Assembly: GCF_025961225.1 (NCBI RefSeq)
Contig: NZ_JAOQNG010000002.1
Coordinates: 372,001-436,000, forward strand
Direction of reading: 5' to 3'
DNA: 64,000 nucleotides
From: Azospirillum canadense
GTDB lineage: Bacteria; Pseudomonadota; Alphaproteobacteria; Azospirillales; Azospirillaceae
Each line of letters starts with the position of its first letter. Positions within the stretch are counted from its first letter, which is position 1. Below are positions 16,030 to 25,487 of the stretch, in pieces. The translations under genes were made by a program, and so were the position numbers. The notes beneath the pieces are model-generated. The model saw nothing but the letters and a program-made list of their open reading frames with translations, did not search any database and was not told the DNA's origin.

Positions 16030-17151
16030 ATGCGCAGGATTCTGCTTGGGGCCACCGCGGCCCTCGGTCTTGCCGCCCTCACGCTGGCTTCCATTGGGGT
16101 TCCCACGGGGGCGCAGGCGCAGGATCTGCCCGCCGGCTATCCCGCCGCCTACAAGGACACCGTCGCCGCCGCCAACAAGGAAGGAAAGGTTGTCGTCTAT
16201 TCGTCGACCGACGCCTCGCAGGTGCGTCCGCTGCTCGACGATTTCAAGGCGCTCTACCCCAACATCACGGTGGAGTACAACGACCTCAACTCCACAGAAC
16301 TTTACAACCGCTTCATCTCCGAGGCCGCGGCCAACGCCGGCACCGCCGACGTGCTGTGGAGTTCGGCCATGGACCTGCAGATCAAGTTGGTCAACGACGG
16401 CTACGCCCAGGCCTATGAGACGCCGGAGCGGAAGGCCCTGCCCGACTGGTCGGTGTGGAAGAACGAGGCCTTCGGCACGACCTTCGAGCCGGTGACCTTC
16501 ATCTACAACAAGCGCCTCGTCGCGGAAGGCGACGTGCCGAAGACGCACGCCGACCTGGAAAAGCTGCTGAAGGCCAAGACGGCCGAGTACAAGGGCAAGG
16601 TCACCGCCTATGATCCGGAGCGGTCGGGCGTCGGCTTCCTGTTCGTGACGCAGGACGCGGCCGCCTGGCCGGACGCCCGCAACCTGTTCCGCGCCTTCGG
16701 GCAGTCGGGCATCAAGCTCTACACCTCCGCCGGCGCGATGCTGGAGCGCGTGTCGTCGGGCGAGCACCTCATCGGCTACAACATCTTCGGCTCCTACGCG
16801 CTGGCGCGATCGAAGAAGGACCCGAGCATCGGGATCGTCTACCCGCAGGACTACACGCTGGTGATGTCGCGCATCGCCTTCGTCCCGAAGGCGGCGAAGA
16901 ACCCGAACGCCGCGAAGGTCTTCATGGACTACGTGCTGTCCAAGCGCGGGCAGACGCTGGTCGCAAACCAGGCGGAGCTGTTCTCCATCCGCGAAGACGT
17001 GGAGGGCGACGCGACCGCGCGCGCGGTCAACCAGCAGCTGGGCGACAAGGTGAAGCCGATCCGCGTCGGGCCGGAGCTGCTGACCTACCTGGACCAGGCC
17101 AAGCGCCTGACCTTCATCAAGCAGTGGCAGCAGGCCATGCAGGGCAAGTGA
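16030..17151 (+). CDS. ABC transporter substrate-binding protein, ferric-iron (FbpA/AfuA) class
   Basis: 373 residues with a signal peptide ending near GAQAQ. The mature part matches the Fe(3+)-type periplasmic binding proteins (KEGKVVVYSSTDASQVRPLL, YNDLNSTELYNRFISEAAAN, VLSKRGQTLVANQ). GGAGG lies 8 nt before ATG 16030. The adjacent Tyr-Tyr pair that ligates iron in classic FbpA is not evident: the matching region reads HLIGYNIFGSYALAR. The substrate may therefore be iron bound differently or something else (for example a phosphonate or sugar phosphate, as in sister families). First gene of a binding protein-permease-ATPase operon, 28 bp before the permease. Confidence 0.88.
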   Translation: MRRILLGATAALGLAALTLASIGVPTGAQAQDLPAGYPAAYKDTVAAANKEGKVVVYSSTDASQVRPLLDDFKALYPNITVEYNDLNSTELYNRFISEAAANAGTADVLWSSAMDLQIKLVNDGYAQAYETPERKALPDWSVWKNEAFGTTFEPVTFIYNKRLVAEGDVPKTHADLEKLLKAKTAEYKGKVTAYDPERSGVGFLFVTQDAAAWPDARNLFRAFGQSGIKLYTSAGAMLERVSSGEHLIGYNIFGSYALARSKKDPSIGIVYPQDYTLVMSRIAFVPKAAKNPNAAKVFMDYVLSKRGQTLVANQAELFSIREDVEGDATARAVNQQLGDKVKPIRVGPELLTYLDQAKRLTFIKQWQQAMQGK

Positions 17152-17179
17152 TCCCTCGCCCCTATCCGAAGGCCTGACC

Positions 17180-18862
17180 ATGTCCACATCCCGGCCCCAG
17201 TCCTGGGCGCGGGTGTCGGTGATCCTGGTGACCGCGCTGGTGGTGCTCGCCCCGCTGGCGCTGGTCTTCTACCAGAGCTTCCTCGACAACCCCTTCTTCG
17301 CGCCCAAGGTCCAGTTCACCCTGTCGGCGTATGACTTCGTCCTGAACGACGAGGATTTCCACAGCGCCTTCCTCAACTCCCTGATGATCGCGACGGGCAT
17401 GACCGCCATCGCGGTGCCGCTGGGCGGCCTGCTGGCATTCCTGATCGTGCGCACCGACCTGCCCGGCCGGCGCTGGATCGAGCCGCTGCTGCTGCTGCCG
17501 GTCTTCCTGTCGCCGGTGGTGCTGGCCTTCGGCTACGTCGTCGCCGCGGGGCCGGTGGGCTTCCTGTCGCTGCCGGCGGAATCGCTGTTCGGCTTCGTGC
17601 CGTGGGACATCTATTCCATCTACGGGCTGGTCCTGGTGGCCGGCCTGACGCACGTGCCGCACGTGTACCTGTACGCGTCCTCCGCGCTGCGCGGCGTGTC
17701 GTCGGACCTGGAGGAGGCGGCGCGCATCGGCGGCGCCGGCCCGTGGCGGGTGGCGCTGGACGTCAGCCTGCCTATGGTCATGCCGGCGCTGCTCTATTCC
17801 GGCGTGCTGGTCTTCTTCCTGGGCTTCGAGCTGTTCGGCTTGCCGCTGGTGCTGGGCGACCCGCAGGGCATCCTGGTGATGTCCACCTACCTGTACAAGC
17901 TGACCAACCTGCTGGGCACGCCGTCCTACCAGCTGATGGCCGTGGTGGTGGTGGCGCTGGTGCTCGTCACCTTCCCGCTGGTGATCCTGCAACGCCGCCT
18001 GCTGCGCCAAGCCGGCAAGTATGTGACGCTGAAGGGCAAGGGCGCCCGCCAGACCCCGCTGAAGCTCGGCGGCTGGAAGTGGTTGGCCTTCGCCATCCTG
18101 GCGCTATGGCTGGTCGCGACGGTGGTCGTGCCGCTGGCCGGCATCGGCCTGCGCTCCGTCGTCAGCAGCTGGGGCCGGGGGGTCACCCTGTCCGACCAGC
18201 TGACGCTCGCCCACTACCGCGACCTGTGGCAGTACCCGAACCTGATCCGCGGCATCCTGAACACGTTGGGTGTCGGCGTGATCGGCGGCGCCCTGTCGGT
18301 GGCGTGCTACACCGTTATCAGCCTGGCCGCGCACCGCTGGCAGTCGGGCTGGACGCGGCTGCTCGACTTCCTGGTGCTGGTGCCGCGCGCCATGCCGGGG
18401 CTGGTCGCCGGTCTCGCGATCCTGTGGATCTTCCTGTTCGTGCCGGGGCTGGGCGTGCTGAAGAGCACGATGATCAGCGTCTGGATCGCCTACACGGTGG
18501 TCTGGCTCGCCTACGGCATGCGCCTGATCAGCACCGCGCTGCTCCAGGTCGGGCCGGAGCTGGAGGAGGGGGCGCGGGTGGTCGGCGCCGGGCCGCACCG
18601 GGTCAACATGGACATCACCATCCCGCTGATCCGCTTCGGCATGCTGGGCAGCTGGCTGCTGATCTTCATGATCTTCGTGCGCGAGTATTCCACCGGCATC
18701 TATCTGCTGGGGCCGGGGACGGAGGTGATCGGCTCGCTGCTCGTCTCCCTGTGGGGGACGGGCGACATCGACCTGATCTCCGCCCTGTCCGTGATCAACG
18801 TTGCAATGGTCGGGGCGGGCCTGCTGACCGCGCTCCGCCTGGGAGTGCGCCTGCATGGCTGA
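17180..18862 (+). CDS. iron-type ABC transporter permease (two fused permease domains)
   Basis: 560 residues with about 12 TM helices and two BPD_transp_1 domains in one chain, as in FbpB/SfuB. Each half carries an EAA loop: DLEEAARIGGAGPWRVALDV (about residue 178) and ELEEGARVVGAGPHRVNMDI (about 458), which dock to the ATPase. It overlaps the ATPase start by 8 bp. Substrate as for the binding protein, nominally ferric iron. Confidence 0.92.
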   Translation: MSTSRPQSWARVSVILVTALVVLAPLALVFYQSFLDNPFFAPKVQFTLSAYDFVLNDEDFHSAFLNSLMIATGMTAIAVPLGGLLAFLIVRTDLPGRRWIEPLLLLPVFLSPVVLAFGYVVAAGPVGFLSLPAESLFGFVPWDIYSIYGLVLVAGLTHVPHVYLYASSALRGVSSDLEEAARIGGAGPWRVALDVSLPMVMPALLYSGVLVFFLGFELFGLPLVLGDPQGILVMSTYLYKLTNLLGTPSYQLMAVVVVALVLVTFPLVILQRRLLRQAGKYVTLKGKGARQTPLKLGGWKWLAFAILALWLVATVVVPLAGIGLRSVVSSWGRGVTLSDQLTLAHYRDLWQYPNLIRGILNTLGVGVIGGALSVACYTVISLAAHRWQSGWTRLLDFLVLVPRAMPGLVAGLAILWIFLFVPGLGVLKSTMISVWIAYTVVWLAYGMRLISTALLQVGPELEEGARVVGAGPHRVNMDITIPLIRFGMLGSWLLIFMIFVREYSTGIYLLGPGTEVIGSLLVSLWGTGDIDLISALSVINVAMVGAGLLTALRLGVRLHG

Positions 18863-19925
18863 GCTGACCGTCGAGAACCTGCACCTGCGCCTTGGCGGGA
18901 ACGAAATCCTGAAGGGCGTGGGCATGAGCCTGGAGCGCGGGCAGGTCGTGGCGCTGCTGGGTCCGTCAGGCAGCGGCAAGACCACGCTGCTGCGCGCGGT
19001 GGCGGGGCTGGAGCAGGCTCACGCCGGGCGCATCACGCTGGGCGGCAAGCCGGTGTTCGACGCCGAAGCGGGCGTCGACCTGCCGGCGGAGAAGCGCAAC
19101 CTCGGCCTCGTCTTCCAGTCCTACGCGCTGTGGCCGCACAAGACCGTGTTCGACAACGTCGCCTACGGCCTGAAGCTGCGCGGCACCGGCCGGGAAGAGA
19201 TGCGGGAGCGCGTGCAGGCGGCGCTGAACCAGATCGGCCTCGGCAAGCATGGGGAGCGCTTTCCGCACCAGCTCTCCGGCGGGCAGCAGCAGCGCGTGGC
19301 GCTGGCCCGCGCGCTGGTCTACAAGCCGCCGGTTATCCTGCTGGACGAGCCGCTGTCCAACCTCGACGCCAAGCTGCGGGAGGAGGCACGGGCTTGGCTG
19401 CGCGAATTGATCGTGACCCTGCACCTGTCGGCGCTCTGCGTCACCCACGACCAGGTGGAGGCGATGGCCATCGCCGACCGCATCCTGCTGCTGAACGCTG
19501 GCGTGGTGGAGCAGGAGGGCTCCCCCCAGGACATGTACGGCGCGCCGCGCAGCCTGTTCGCCGCGGAGTTCATGGGCGCCAACAACCGCATCGAGGGCAC
19601 GGTGGCCGAGCAGCGCGACGGCTACGCCGCCCTGGCTGTGGCGGGTCGGACGGAGGACGAGCCCTTGTTGTGGGGCCGCCTGCGCGCCGACCGGACGCCC
19701 GGCGGCCCCGCCACGGGGATCGTCCGGCTGGAATCCGTGCGCCCCGCCGATGGGCCGGGTCCGAACCGCTTGGCGCTCGATCTGGTGACCAGCATGTATC
19801 TGGGCGAGCGGTGGGAGTACCTGTTCCACCGCGGCCCGCTGAAGGTGCGGGCCTACGGGAACGAAGCCCTGGAGCCGGGCCGGCATTGGCTGGAGTTCCC
19901 GGCGGATCGGGTGTGGGTGTTTTGA
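18855..19925 (+). CDS. iron-type ABC transporter ATP-binding protein
   Basis: 356 residues. Walker A GPSGSGKTTLL, Q-loop LGLVFQSYALWPHKTV, signature LSGGQQQRVALARAL, Walker B VILLDEPLSNLDA and H-loop CVTHDQVEAMA are all intact. A C-terminal TOBE-like regulatory region follows (about 240-356). It belongs to the FbpC/PotA group. It is coupled to the permease by an 8-bp overlap and energises the importer. A large palindromic repeat right after the stop probably ends the transcript. Confidence 0.93.
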   Translation: MAELTVENLHLRLGGNEILKGVGMSLERGQVVALLGPSGSGKTTLLRAVAGLEQAHAGRITLGGKPVFDAEAGVDLPAEKRNLGLVFQSYALWPHKTVFDNVAYGLKLRGTGREEMRERVQAALNQIGLGKHGERFPHQLSGGQQQRVALARALVYKPPVILLDEPLSNLDAKLREEARAWLRELIVTLHLSALCVTHDQVEAMAIADRILLLNAGVVEQEGSPQDMYGAPRSLFAAEFMGANNRIEGTVAEQRDGYAALAVAGRTEDEPLLWGRLRADRTPGGPATGIVRLESVRPADGPGPNRLALDLVTSMYLGERWEYLFHRGPLKVRAYGNEALEPGRHWLEFPADRVWVF

Positions 19926-19940
19926 GTTCTGGCCGCGATA

Positions 19941-20028
19941 GCCCCCTCCCTAACCCTCCCCCGCCGTTGGCGGCGGAGGGAATTCAGGCCCCCTCTCCCG
20001 CGAAGCGGGGGAGGGTCGGGGAGGGGGC
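19941..20028. repeat. 88-bp dispersed palindrome between convergent genes
   Basis: The outer 22 nt at each end pair with only two mismatches (GCCCCCTCCC-TA-ACCC against GCCCCCTCCC-CG-ACCC). Inside are CCGCCGTTGGCGG and CCCGCGAAGCGGG hairpins. It lies 15 bp after the ABC ATPase stop and 16 bp before the kgtP stop, so it can form a bidirectional terminator. It shares its end sequence with the elements at 12174-12340 and 54881-54925. Confidence 0.8.
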
Positions 20029-20044
20029 AGCAGGGCTCGCGCCT

Positions 20045-21349
20045 TTACGGCTCGTCTTTCAGATACCCTTCCCGCGTCGGGTCGCGCATGGTCAGCGACA
20101 CGACGAAGCTGATCGCGCAGAGCGCCGTCACGTACCAGAAGAAGCTTTCCTCCATGCCCGCCGACTTCAGCCATAGGGCCACATATTCGGCGGTGCCGCC
20201 GAACAGGGCATTGGCGATGGCGTAGGACAGGCCGACGCCCAGGGCGCGGACCTCCGGCGGGAACATCTCCGCTTTGATCAGGCCGCTGATCGACGTGTAG
20301 AAGCTGACGATGGTCAGCGCGGCGATCACCAGGAAGAAGGCCATGTAGGGGTCGGTCACGCCGCGCAGCGTGTCCAGGATCGGCACGGTGCACAGGGTCG
20401 CCAGGGCGCCGAAGATGATCATCGAGGCCTTGCGCCCGATCCGGTCGGAAATGCCGCCGATCACCGGCTGCAACAGCATGTAGACGAACAGCGCCACGGT
20501 CATGATGCGGCTGGCTGTCTCGGCGTTCATGCCGGCGGTGTTGACCAGATACTTCTGCATGTAGGTGGTGAAGGTGTAGAAGATCAGCGACCCGCCGGCG
20601 GTGAAGCCAAGCACCGTCAGGAAGGCCCGCTTGTGGTTCATCAGGCCGGCCAGCGTGCCGGCCTCCTTGCGGCCGCGGGTCTCGCTGGTCGAGGTCTCCG
20701 CCAGCGAACGGCGCAGCAGAAGCGCGACCAGGGCTGCGGCGGCGCCGATCACGAAGGGGATGCGCCAGCCCCAGGCCTTCAGCTCGTCCACCGTCAGCAG
20801 GCTTTGCAGGATCACCAGGACCAGCACGGCCATCAGCTGGCCGCCGATCAGCGTGACGTACTGGAAGGAGGCGTAGAAGCCGCGGCGACCCTGGAGGGCG
20901 ACCTCGCTCATGTAGGTGGCGCTGGTGCCGTACTCGCCGCCGACCGACAGGCCCTGGGCGAGGCGGGCGAGCAGCAGAAGCGCCGGAGCGGCAACGCCGA
21001 TGGTGGCGTAGGTCGGCAGGACGGCGATCATCAGCGAGCCGCCGCACATCATGAAGACCGAGATCATCATGGCGGTGCGCCGGCCCAGCCGGTCGGCGAT
21101 GCGGCCGAACATCCAGCCGCCGATCGGGCGCATCAGGAAGCCGGCGGCGAAGACGCCCGCGGTGTTCAGCAGCTGCGTCGTCGCATCGCCCGCCGGAAAG
21201 AAGGCGGGTGCGAAGTACAAGGCGCAGAATGAGTAGACGTAGAAATCGAACCACTCGACAAGGTTGCCGGACGAGGCGCCGACGATGGCGAACACGCGCT
21301 GTGCCGAGGTTGGTCCGGTGGTGGTTTCCTGTGTGTAAACGGTAGACAC
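20045..21349 (-). CDS. kgtP: alpha-ketoglutarate permease
   Basis: 434 residues, MHS family of the major facilitator superfamily. It matches E. coli KgtP over almost its whole length: [71 protein letters not shown] and [19 protein letters not shown]. It imports 2-oxoglutarate with protons across the inner membrane. The start is GTG 21349 with GAGGGA 9 nt upstream. It is a single gene, divergent from a UPF0060 gene. Confidence 0.95.
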   Translation of the reverse strand: MSTVYTQETTTGPTSAQRVFAIVGASSGNLVEWFDFYVYSFCALYFAPAFFPAGDATTQLLNTAGVFAAGFLMRPIGGWMFGRIADRLGRRTAMMISVFMMCGGSLMIAVLPTYATIGVAAPALLLLARLAQGLSVGGEYGTSATYMSEVALQGRRGFYASFQYVTLIGGQLMAVLVLVILQSLLTVDELKAWGWRIPFVIGAAAALVALLLRRSLAETSTSETRGRKEAGTLAGLMNHKRAFLTVLGFTAGGSLIFYTFTTYMQKYLVNTAGMNAETASRIMTVALFVYMLLQPVIGGISDRIGRKASMIIFGALATLCTVPILDTLRGVTDPYMAFFLVIAALTIVSFYTSISGLIKAEMFPPEVRALGVGLSYAIANALFGGTAEYVALWLKSAGMEESFFWYVTALCAISFVVSLTMRDPTREGYLKDEP

Positions 21350-21580
21350 TGTCTCATTCCCTCTTTTTGTCTTTATGCCTTTCGGGAAGGCTGTGCGTCC
21401 GGAGCAGATAACGGCGAACGCTTGCCGCGCACTCTGTCAGGCGAGGGCCATACGTGCACGCATGGAGCCCGGCAGGGCAGCCATGCCGAATTGGCGGCCC
21501 ACAGCGCTGCGATGGGCAACGCTTGCGTCGCCGGAGTCGGCCCGGAATGATGAACAGCCGGGAACAACGAAAGAGCCGAA

Positions 21581-21916
21581 ATGACCACACTCGCCGTCTA
21601 CATCGCCGCCGCGGCGGGGGAAATCGCCGGATGCTTCGCCTTCTGGGCGTGGCTGCGCCTGGGCAAGTCGCCGCTGTGGATCGCGCCGGGGCTGCTGAGC
21701 CTGATGGCCTTCGCGTGGCTGCTGACCCGCGTGGACGCCGACTTCGCCGGCCGCGCCTACGCCGCCTATGGCGGCGTCTACATCGCGGCGTCGCTGCTGT
21801 GGCTGTGGATCGTGGAAAGCCGCGCGCCCGACCGCTGGGACCTGATCGGCGCCGCGGTCTGCGGCGTCGGGGCGGCTATTATCCTGCTGGGACCGCGAAA
21901 CGCCGTCCCGCAATGA
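21581..21916 (+). CDS. UPF0060 (YnfA) family small membrane protein
   Basis: 111 residues, four TM helices, 6-TM-free small multidrug-like fold. Family signatures are [20 protein letters not shown] near the start, [18 protein letters not shown], and RPxxWD-like [19 protein letters not shown]. The function is unproven; some homologues are reported as small efflux proteins. It converges with a LysR gene, 3 bp between stops. Confidence 0.92.
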   Translation: MTTLAVYIAAAAGEIAGCFAFWAWLRLGKSPLWIAPGLLSLMAFAWLLTRVDADFAGRAYAAYGGVYIAASLLWLWIVESRAPDRWDLIGAAVCGVGAAIILLGPRNAVPQ

Positions 21917-21919
21917 CCG

Positions 21920-22819
21920 CTACGACGTGCGGCCTTCCAACAGGGCGCGGTCTTGCGCGAAAGCGTCGCCCATGAAGTCCATGAAGGCGCGCACGCGGCC
22001 CATGTGGCGGAGGTCTTCGTGGGTCAGCAGCCAGATCTTGCTGCCGACCTCCTCGACGAGCGGGCCGACGCGGCGCAACCCTGGGCAGCGGTCGGCGAGC
22101 CCGCAGGGCAGCAGCCCCAGCCCCGCCCCGGCCTTCACCAGTTCGAGAACCGTCGCCACCGAGTTCACCCGGCAGGCGATCCGGTCCGGCGGCACCGACT
22201 TGCGCAGCCACCGCATCATCGACGTGTGGTCGAAGGTCTCGTCCAGCCCGACCCAGACATGCCCGGCCACGCCGTCCGCTGCCGGCGCGCTGTCCAGGTA
22301 GGAGGCGGAGCCGTAGACGGCGAAGGCCAGCCACGCCACCGCGCGGCCGACGAGGTTCTCCGGCGGCCGGTTGGTCGAGCGGATGGCGACGTCGGCCTCG
22401 CGCCGGGTCAGGCTCAGCGACGCCTCGGCCACGATCATGTCCACGCTCAGCGTCGGGTGCAGCGCGCGGAATGCGGCGATGTGCCGGGGCAGGATGTGCA
22501 GGGCCAGGATGTCCAGCGTCGTGAAGCGCAACGTGCCGGAGATCTGGGCGTCGCTGCCGGACAGGCGACGGCTGGCGGTCGCCAGTTCCTCCTCCACCTT
22601 CAGGGCGACGCGGTGCATCTCATCGCCGGCTGAGGTCAGGATATAGCCGCCGGGCCGCTTGTCGAACAGCCGGACGCCCATGGACTCCTCCAACGCCGCG
22701 ACGCGGCGGAGCACCGTCGAATGGTTGACCCCCAGCGCCCGCGCTGCCGCGGACAGGGACCCGTTCCGCGCCACGGCGAGCAGGAAGCGCAGGTCGTCCC
22801 AACTGTCCTGCTCATTCAT
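21920..22819 (-). CDS. LysR family transcriptional regulator
   Basis: 299 residues. The winged helix (about 8-65: FLLAVARNGSLSAAARALGV, then NHSTVLRRVAALEESMGVRL) and a LysR substrate-binding domain with RREADVAIRSTNRPPENLVG are clear. ATG 22819 (MNEQDSWDDLRF) is preferred over ATG 22870, which adds a non-family leader. It is divergent, with a 92-bp gap, from the membrane protein at 22912, a possible target. The effector is unknown. Confidence 0.92.
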   Translation of the reverse strand: MNEQDSWDDLRFLLAVARNGSLSAAARALGVNHSTVLRRVAALEESMGVRLFDKRPGGYILTSAGDEMHRVALKVEEELATASRRLSGSDAQISGTLRFTTLDILALHILPRHIAAFRALHPTLSVDMIVAEASLSLTRREADVAIRSTNRPPENLVGRAVAWLAFAVYGSASYLDSAPAADGVAGHVWVGLDETFDHTSMMRWLRKSVPPDRIACRVNSVATVLELVKAGAGLGLLPCGLADRCPGLRRVGPLVEEVGSKIWLLTHEDLRHMGRVRAFMDFMGDAFAQDRALLEGRTS

Positions 22820-22911
22820 GCAGAGGCTTTGTGCAAAGTTTCCGAATTCCCGCTCATGGAAGCACATCATACGGTCGCGCGGAAGCCTCCACTGATCTTT
22901 CGACCGAGCGC

Positions 22912-23766
22912 ATGTCCAACCTTCTCCATGATCCCTTCGTACAGTCCAGCGTCCTGCCCCTGTTGTTGGGCTTGGTGGCGGTTGGCGTCCTGCACCGGCT
23001 GGCGCCGGGGCGCCTCCTGGCGGTGGCTGGCATCGGGGCGACCTTCCTGGCCGTCTTCGCGTTGGTCGTCGGCGTCCCCGCCCTGCCCCCGCCGTCCAGC
23101 ATGGGCAAGGTGTTCTGGTCCGTCGCCGGCGGGTTCGTCCTCGGTGTGGTTGCCGACGCGGTCGGCGTGAAGGGCCGCGCCGGATCGCTGCTGGCCGCCG
23201 CGTGGCTCGCCGCGTCGCTGGTCTGGATCGCCCTGCCCGCGCTCGACACGCCGGTCGCCTTCGCGACCCTCCTGGTGCTTCTACTCGTCGGGGCCTGCGT
23301 TGTCTTCGGGCGGACCGGGTCCGACGACGGCCAACGCGGCAACGCGGTCGCTCCGGCGGCGGTGCTGCTGGCCCTGGCGCTGGCCGTCGGCGGTACGGCG
23401 CTGATCGGCTCCTCGGCGTCCATCGCGCAGATGGCGCTGGCGCTCGCCGCGGCGACCGGCGGCTTCCTGCTGTGGAACTGGCCGGTCGAGCGCCATGGAT
23501 GGGGCGTGTCGGGCCGGGTGGCGTCGGGCATCGCCGTCCTGCTGGCCGGCGTCCTGGCGCTCTTCACCCAGACGGAGGCCGCCGTCCTTCTGCTGGCGCT
23601 GCCCGCCCTGCTGGCCGAGCGTGTCGGCCGGCGGCTGCCGTTGCCCGACAGCGGCCTGGGCCGGGCGGCAGGCGGTGCGGTGGTCACCGTCCTCACCGTT
23701 CTTCCGGCGCTGATCGCCATCGGCGTCGCCTATCTCCTCGGCGGCGCGGAAGCGTCGCCCTACTGA
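22912..23766 (+). CDS. polytopic membrane protein of unknown function
   Basis: 284 residues, almost entirely hydrophobic, with about 9 TM helices separated by short loops (VLPLLLGLVAVGVLHRLAPG; AVLLALALAVGGTALIGSSA; VVTVLTVLPALIAIGVAYLL). No catalytic motif or known family is recognised. It is separated by 43 bp from yceI downstream and could be co-transcribed with it. ATG 22912 begins just before the first TM helix. Confidence 0.75.
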   Translation: MSNLLHDPFVQSSVLPLLLGLVAVGVLHRLAPGRLLAVAGIGATFLAVFALVVGVPALPPPSSMGKVFWSVAGGFVLGVVADAVGVKGRAGSLLAAAWLAASLVWIALPALDTPVAFATLLVLLLVGACVVFGRTGSDDGQRGNAVAPAAVLLALALAVGGTALIGSSASIAQMALALAAATGGFLLWNWPVERHGWGVSGRVASGIAVLLAGVLALFTQTEAAVLLLALPALLAERVGRRLPLPDSGLGRAAGGAVVTVLTVLPALIAIGVAYLLGGAEASPY

Positions 23767-23809
23767 AACCTACCCATTCCATCCCCATTCTGACTTCGGA
23801 GTTTCCTTG

Positions 23810-24394
23810 ATGAAGAAGACCCTGTTCGCCGCCGCCCTGTTCGCCACCGCTGCCATGGGTGCCCTCGCACCGGCCTCGGCCGCCCCGGTCACCTACAAGA
23901 TCGACCCGGCGCACCTGAGCGTGGCGTTCATCGTCAACCATGTCGGCTTCTCCAACGTGATCGGCCGCTTCAACACCGCCGCCGGCGATGTCACCTTCGA
24001 CAAGGACGCCGTGGAGAAGAGCGCGGTGAACGTGTCCATCGACACCGCCAGCGTCGACACCAACCACGCCAAGCGCGACGACCACCTGCGCTCCCCGGAC
24101 TTCTTCAACGCGAAGGAGTTCCCGAAGTTGACCTTCAAGAGCTCGAAGATCGAGAAGACGGGCGCCAAGACCGGCAAGCTGTACGGCGACCTGACCATGC
24201 TGGGCGTCACCAAGCCGGTCGTCCTGGACGTCACTTTCAACAACGAGGGCGTCAGCCCGGCCAGCAAGCTGGAGACGGTCGGCTTCTCCGCCCGCGGCAC
24301 GGTCAAGCGCACCGACTTCGGCATGAAGTACGGCGCCCCGGCCATCGGCGACGAAATCCAGCTGCTGATCGAGGCCGAGGCCGTGAAGGCCTGA
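23810..24394 (+). CDS. yceI: YceI family periplasmic lipid-binding protein
   Basis: 194 residues. A signal peptide (MKKTLFAAALFATAAMGALA, cleaved near PASA-A) precedes the YceI lipocalin-like barrel: YKIDPAHLSVAFIVNHVGFS, IGRFNTAAGDVTFDKD, HLRSPDFFNAKEFPKLTF and ARGTVKRTDFGMKYGAP. Homologues bind isoprenoid or ubiquinone-like lipids in the periplasm; the physiological role is open. ATG 23810 has GGAG upstream; the adjacent in-frame TTG 23807 is not needed. A hairpin follows the stop. Confidence 0.94.
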   Translation: MKKTLFAAALFATAAMGALAPASAAPVTYKIDPAHLSVAFIVNHVGFSNVIGRFNTAAGDVTFDKDAVEKSAVNVSIDTASVDTNHAKRDDHLRSPDFFNAKEFPKLTFKSSKIEKTGAKTGKLYGDLTMLGVTKPVVLDVTFNNEGVSPASKLETVGFSARGTVKRTDFGMKYGAPAIGDEIQLLIEAEAVKA

Positions 24395-24416
24395 CAGCTC
24401 GGCTGTTAACCCCTGG

Positions 24417-24443
24417 AGGGGACCGGTCCGCCGGTCCCCTTCC
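24417..24443 (+). terminator. hairpin after yceI
   Basis: A perfect 10-bp stem (24417-24426/24431-24440) with a TCCG loop is followed by a pyrimidine-rich run (TTCCCTATT). It lies 22 bp after the yceI stop and before the next gene's ribosome-binding site. Confidence 0.65.
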
Positions 24444-24473
24444 CTATTCATCCAGGCCGTTTCAGGAGCCGTC

Positions 24474-25475
24474 ATGCCGCAGTTGGTGAATGGCGAGTGG
24501 GTCAAGGGCCACATCGCCGCGAGCGAGATCAAGGACGGCGCTTTCCATCGCGAGCCGACGCGCTTCCGGTCCTGGATCACTCCGGACGGTTCCCCCGACG
24601 CTGAGGGCAACCCGACCCTGCCGGCGGAGGCCGGGCGCTATCACCTCTATGTCTCGTACCTGTGCCCGTGGGCGTCTCGCACGCTGATCTTCCGCGCGTT
24701 GAAGGGGCTGGAGCGGGTGATCGGCCTGTCCGTCGCCGAGCCGGTGATCGGGGAGGACGGCTGGGTCTACGCCGAGCCGCAGGTCGCGGCCGAGGGCATG
24801 GCGCCCTTTCGGGAGCACTGGCACCTCTACACCGCGTCCGACCCGACCTACACCGGCAAAGTGTCGGTCCCCGTGCTGTGGGACCGCAAGGAGCGCCGCA
24901 TCGTCAACAACGAGTCGGCGGACATCATCCGCATCCTGAACAGCGCCTTCGACGGGCTGACCGGCAACAGGCTGGACCTTTATCCGCAGACGCTACGGGC
25001 GGAGATCGACGCCTGGAACGACCTGATCTACCCCAACGTCAACAACGGCGTGTACCGCTGCGGCTTCGCCAAATCGCAGGCGAGCTACGACGAGGCCTTC
25101 GACAGCCTGTTCGCCACGCTGGAGAGGCTGGAGGAGCGTCTGGAACTCAGCCGCTATCTGGCCGGGGAATACTTGACCGAGGCCGACTGGCGCCTGTTCG
25201 TGACGCTGGTGCGTTTCGACAGCGCCTATCACGGCGCCTTCAAATGCAACCTGAAGCGCATCGAAGACTATCCGAACCTGTCGAACTACCTGCGGGAGCT
25301 GTACCAGTGGCCCGGAATCCGGGACACGGTGAACCTCGCCCACATCAAGGCCGGCTACTACATCAACCCAGCGATCAACCCGACGCTGATCGTCCCGAAA
25401 GGCCCGCTGCTGGATCTCGACCGGCCGCACGACCGCGACCGGCTGCCGGGCCAGGGCATCTGGCGCTCTGCGTAA
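24474..25475 (+). CDS. yqjG: glutathionyl-hydroquinone reductase (Xi-class GST)
   Basis: 333 residues. The thioredoxin-like domain has the Xi-class active site YLCPWASRT with the catalytic Cys at residue 64, followed by VPVLWDRKERRIVNNESADI. The helical C-terminal domain contains NDLIYPNVNNGVYRCGFAKS and a Tyr-rich region. These enzymes use glutathione to reduce glutathionyl-hydroquinones in the cytoplasm, protecting against quinones. AGGAG lies 6 nt before ATG 24474. It converges on a LysR gene, and an NQO-like quinone reductase lies 1 kb away, so this may be a quinone-defence neighbourhood (inference). Confidence 0.95.
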   Translation: MPQLVNGEWVKGHIAASEIKDGAFHREPTRFRSWITPDGSPDAEGNPTLPAEAGRYHLYVSYLCPWASRTLIFRALKGLERVIGLSVAEPVIGEDGWVYAEPQVAAEGMAPFREHWHLYTASDPTYTGKVSVPVLWDRKERRIVNNESADIIRILNSAFDGLTGNRLDLYPQTLRAEIDAWNDLIYPNVNNGVYRCGFAKSQASYDEAFDSLFATLERLEERLELSRYLAGEYLTEADWRLFVTLVRFDSAYHGAFKCNLKRIEDYPNLSNYLRELYQWPGIRDTVNLAHIKAGYYINPAINPTLIVPKGPLLDLDRPHDRDRLPGQGIWRSA

Positions 25476-25487
25476 GCGGGCCCAGGG

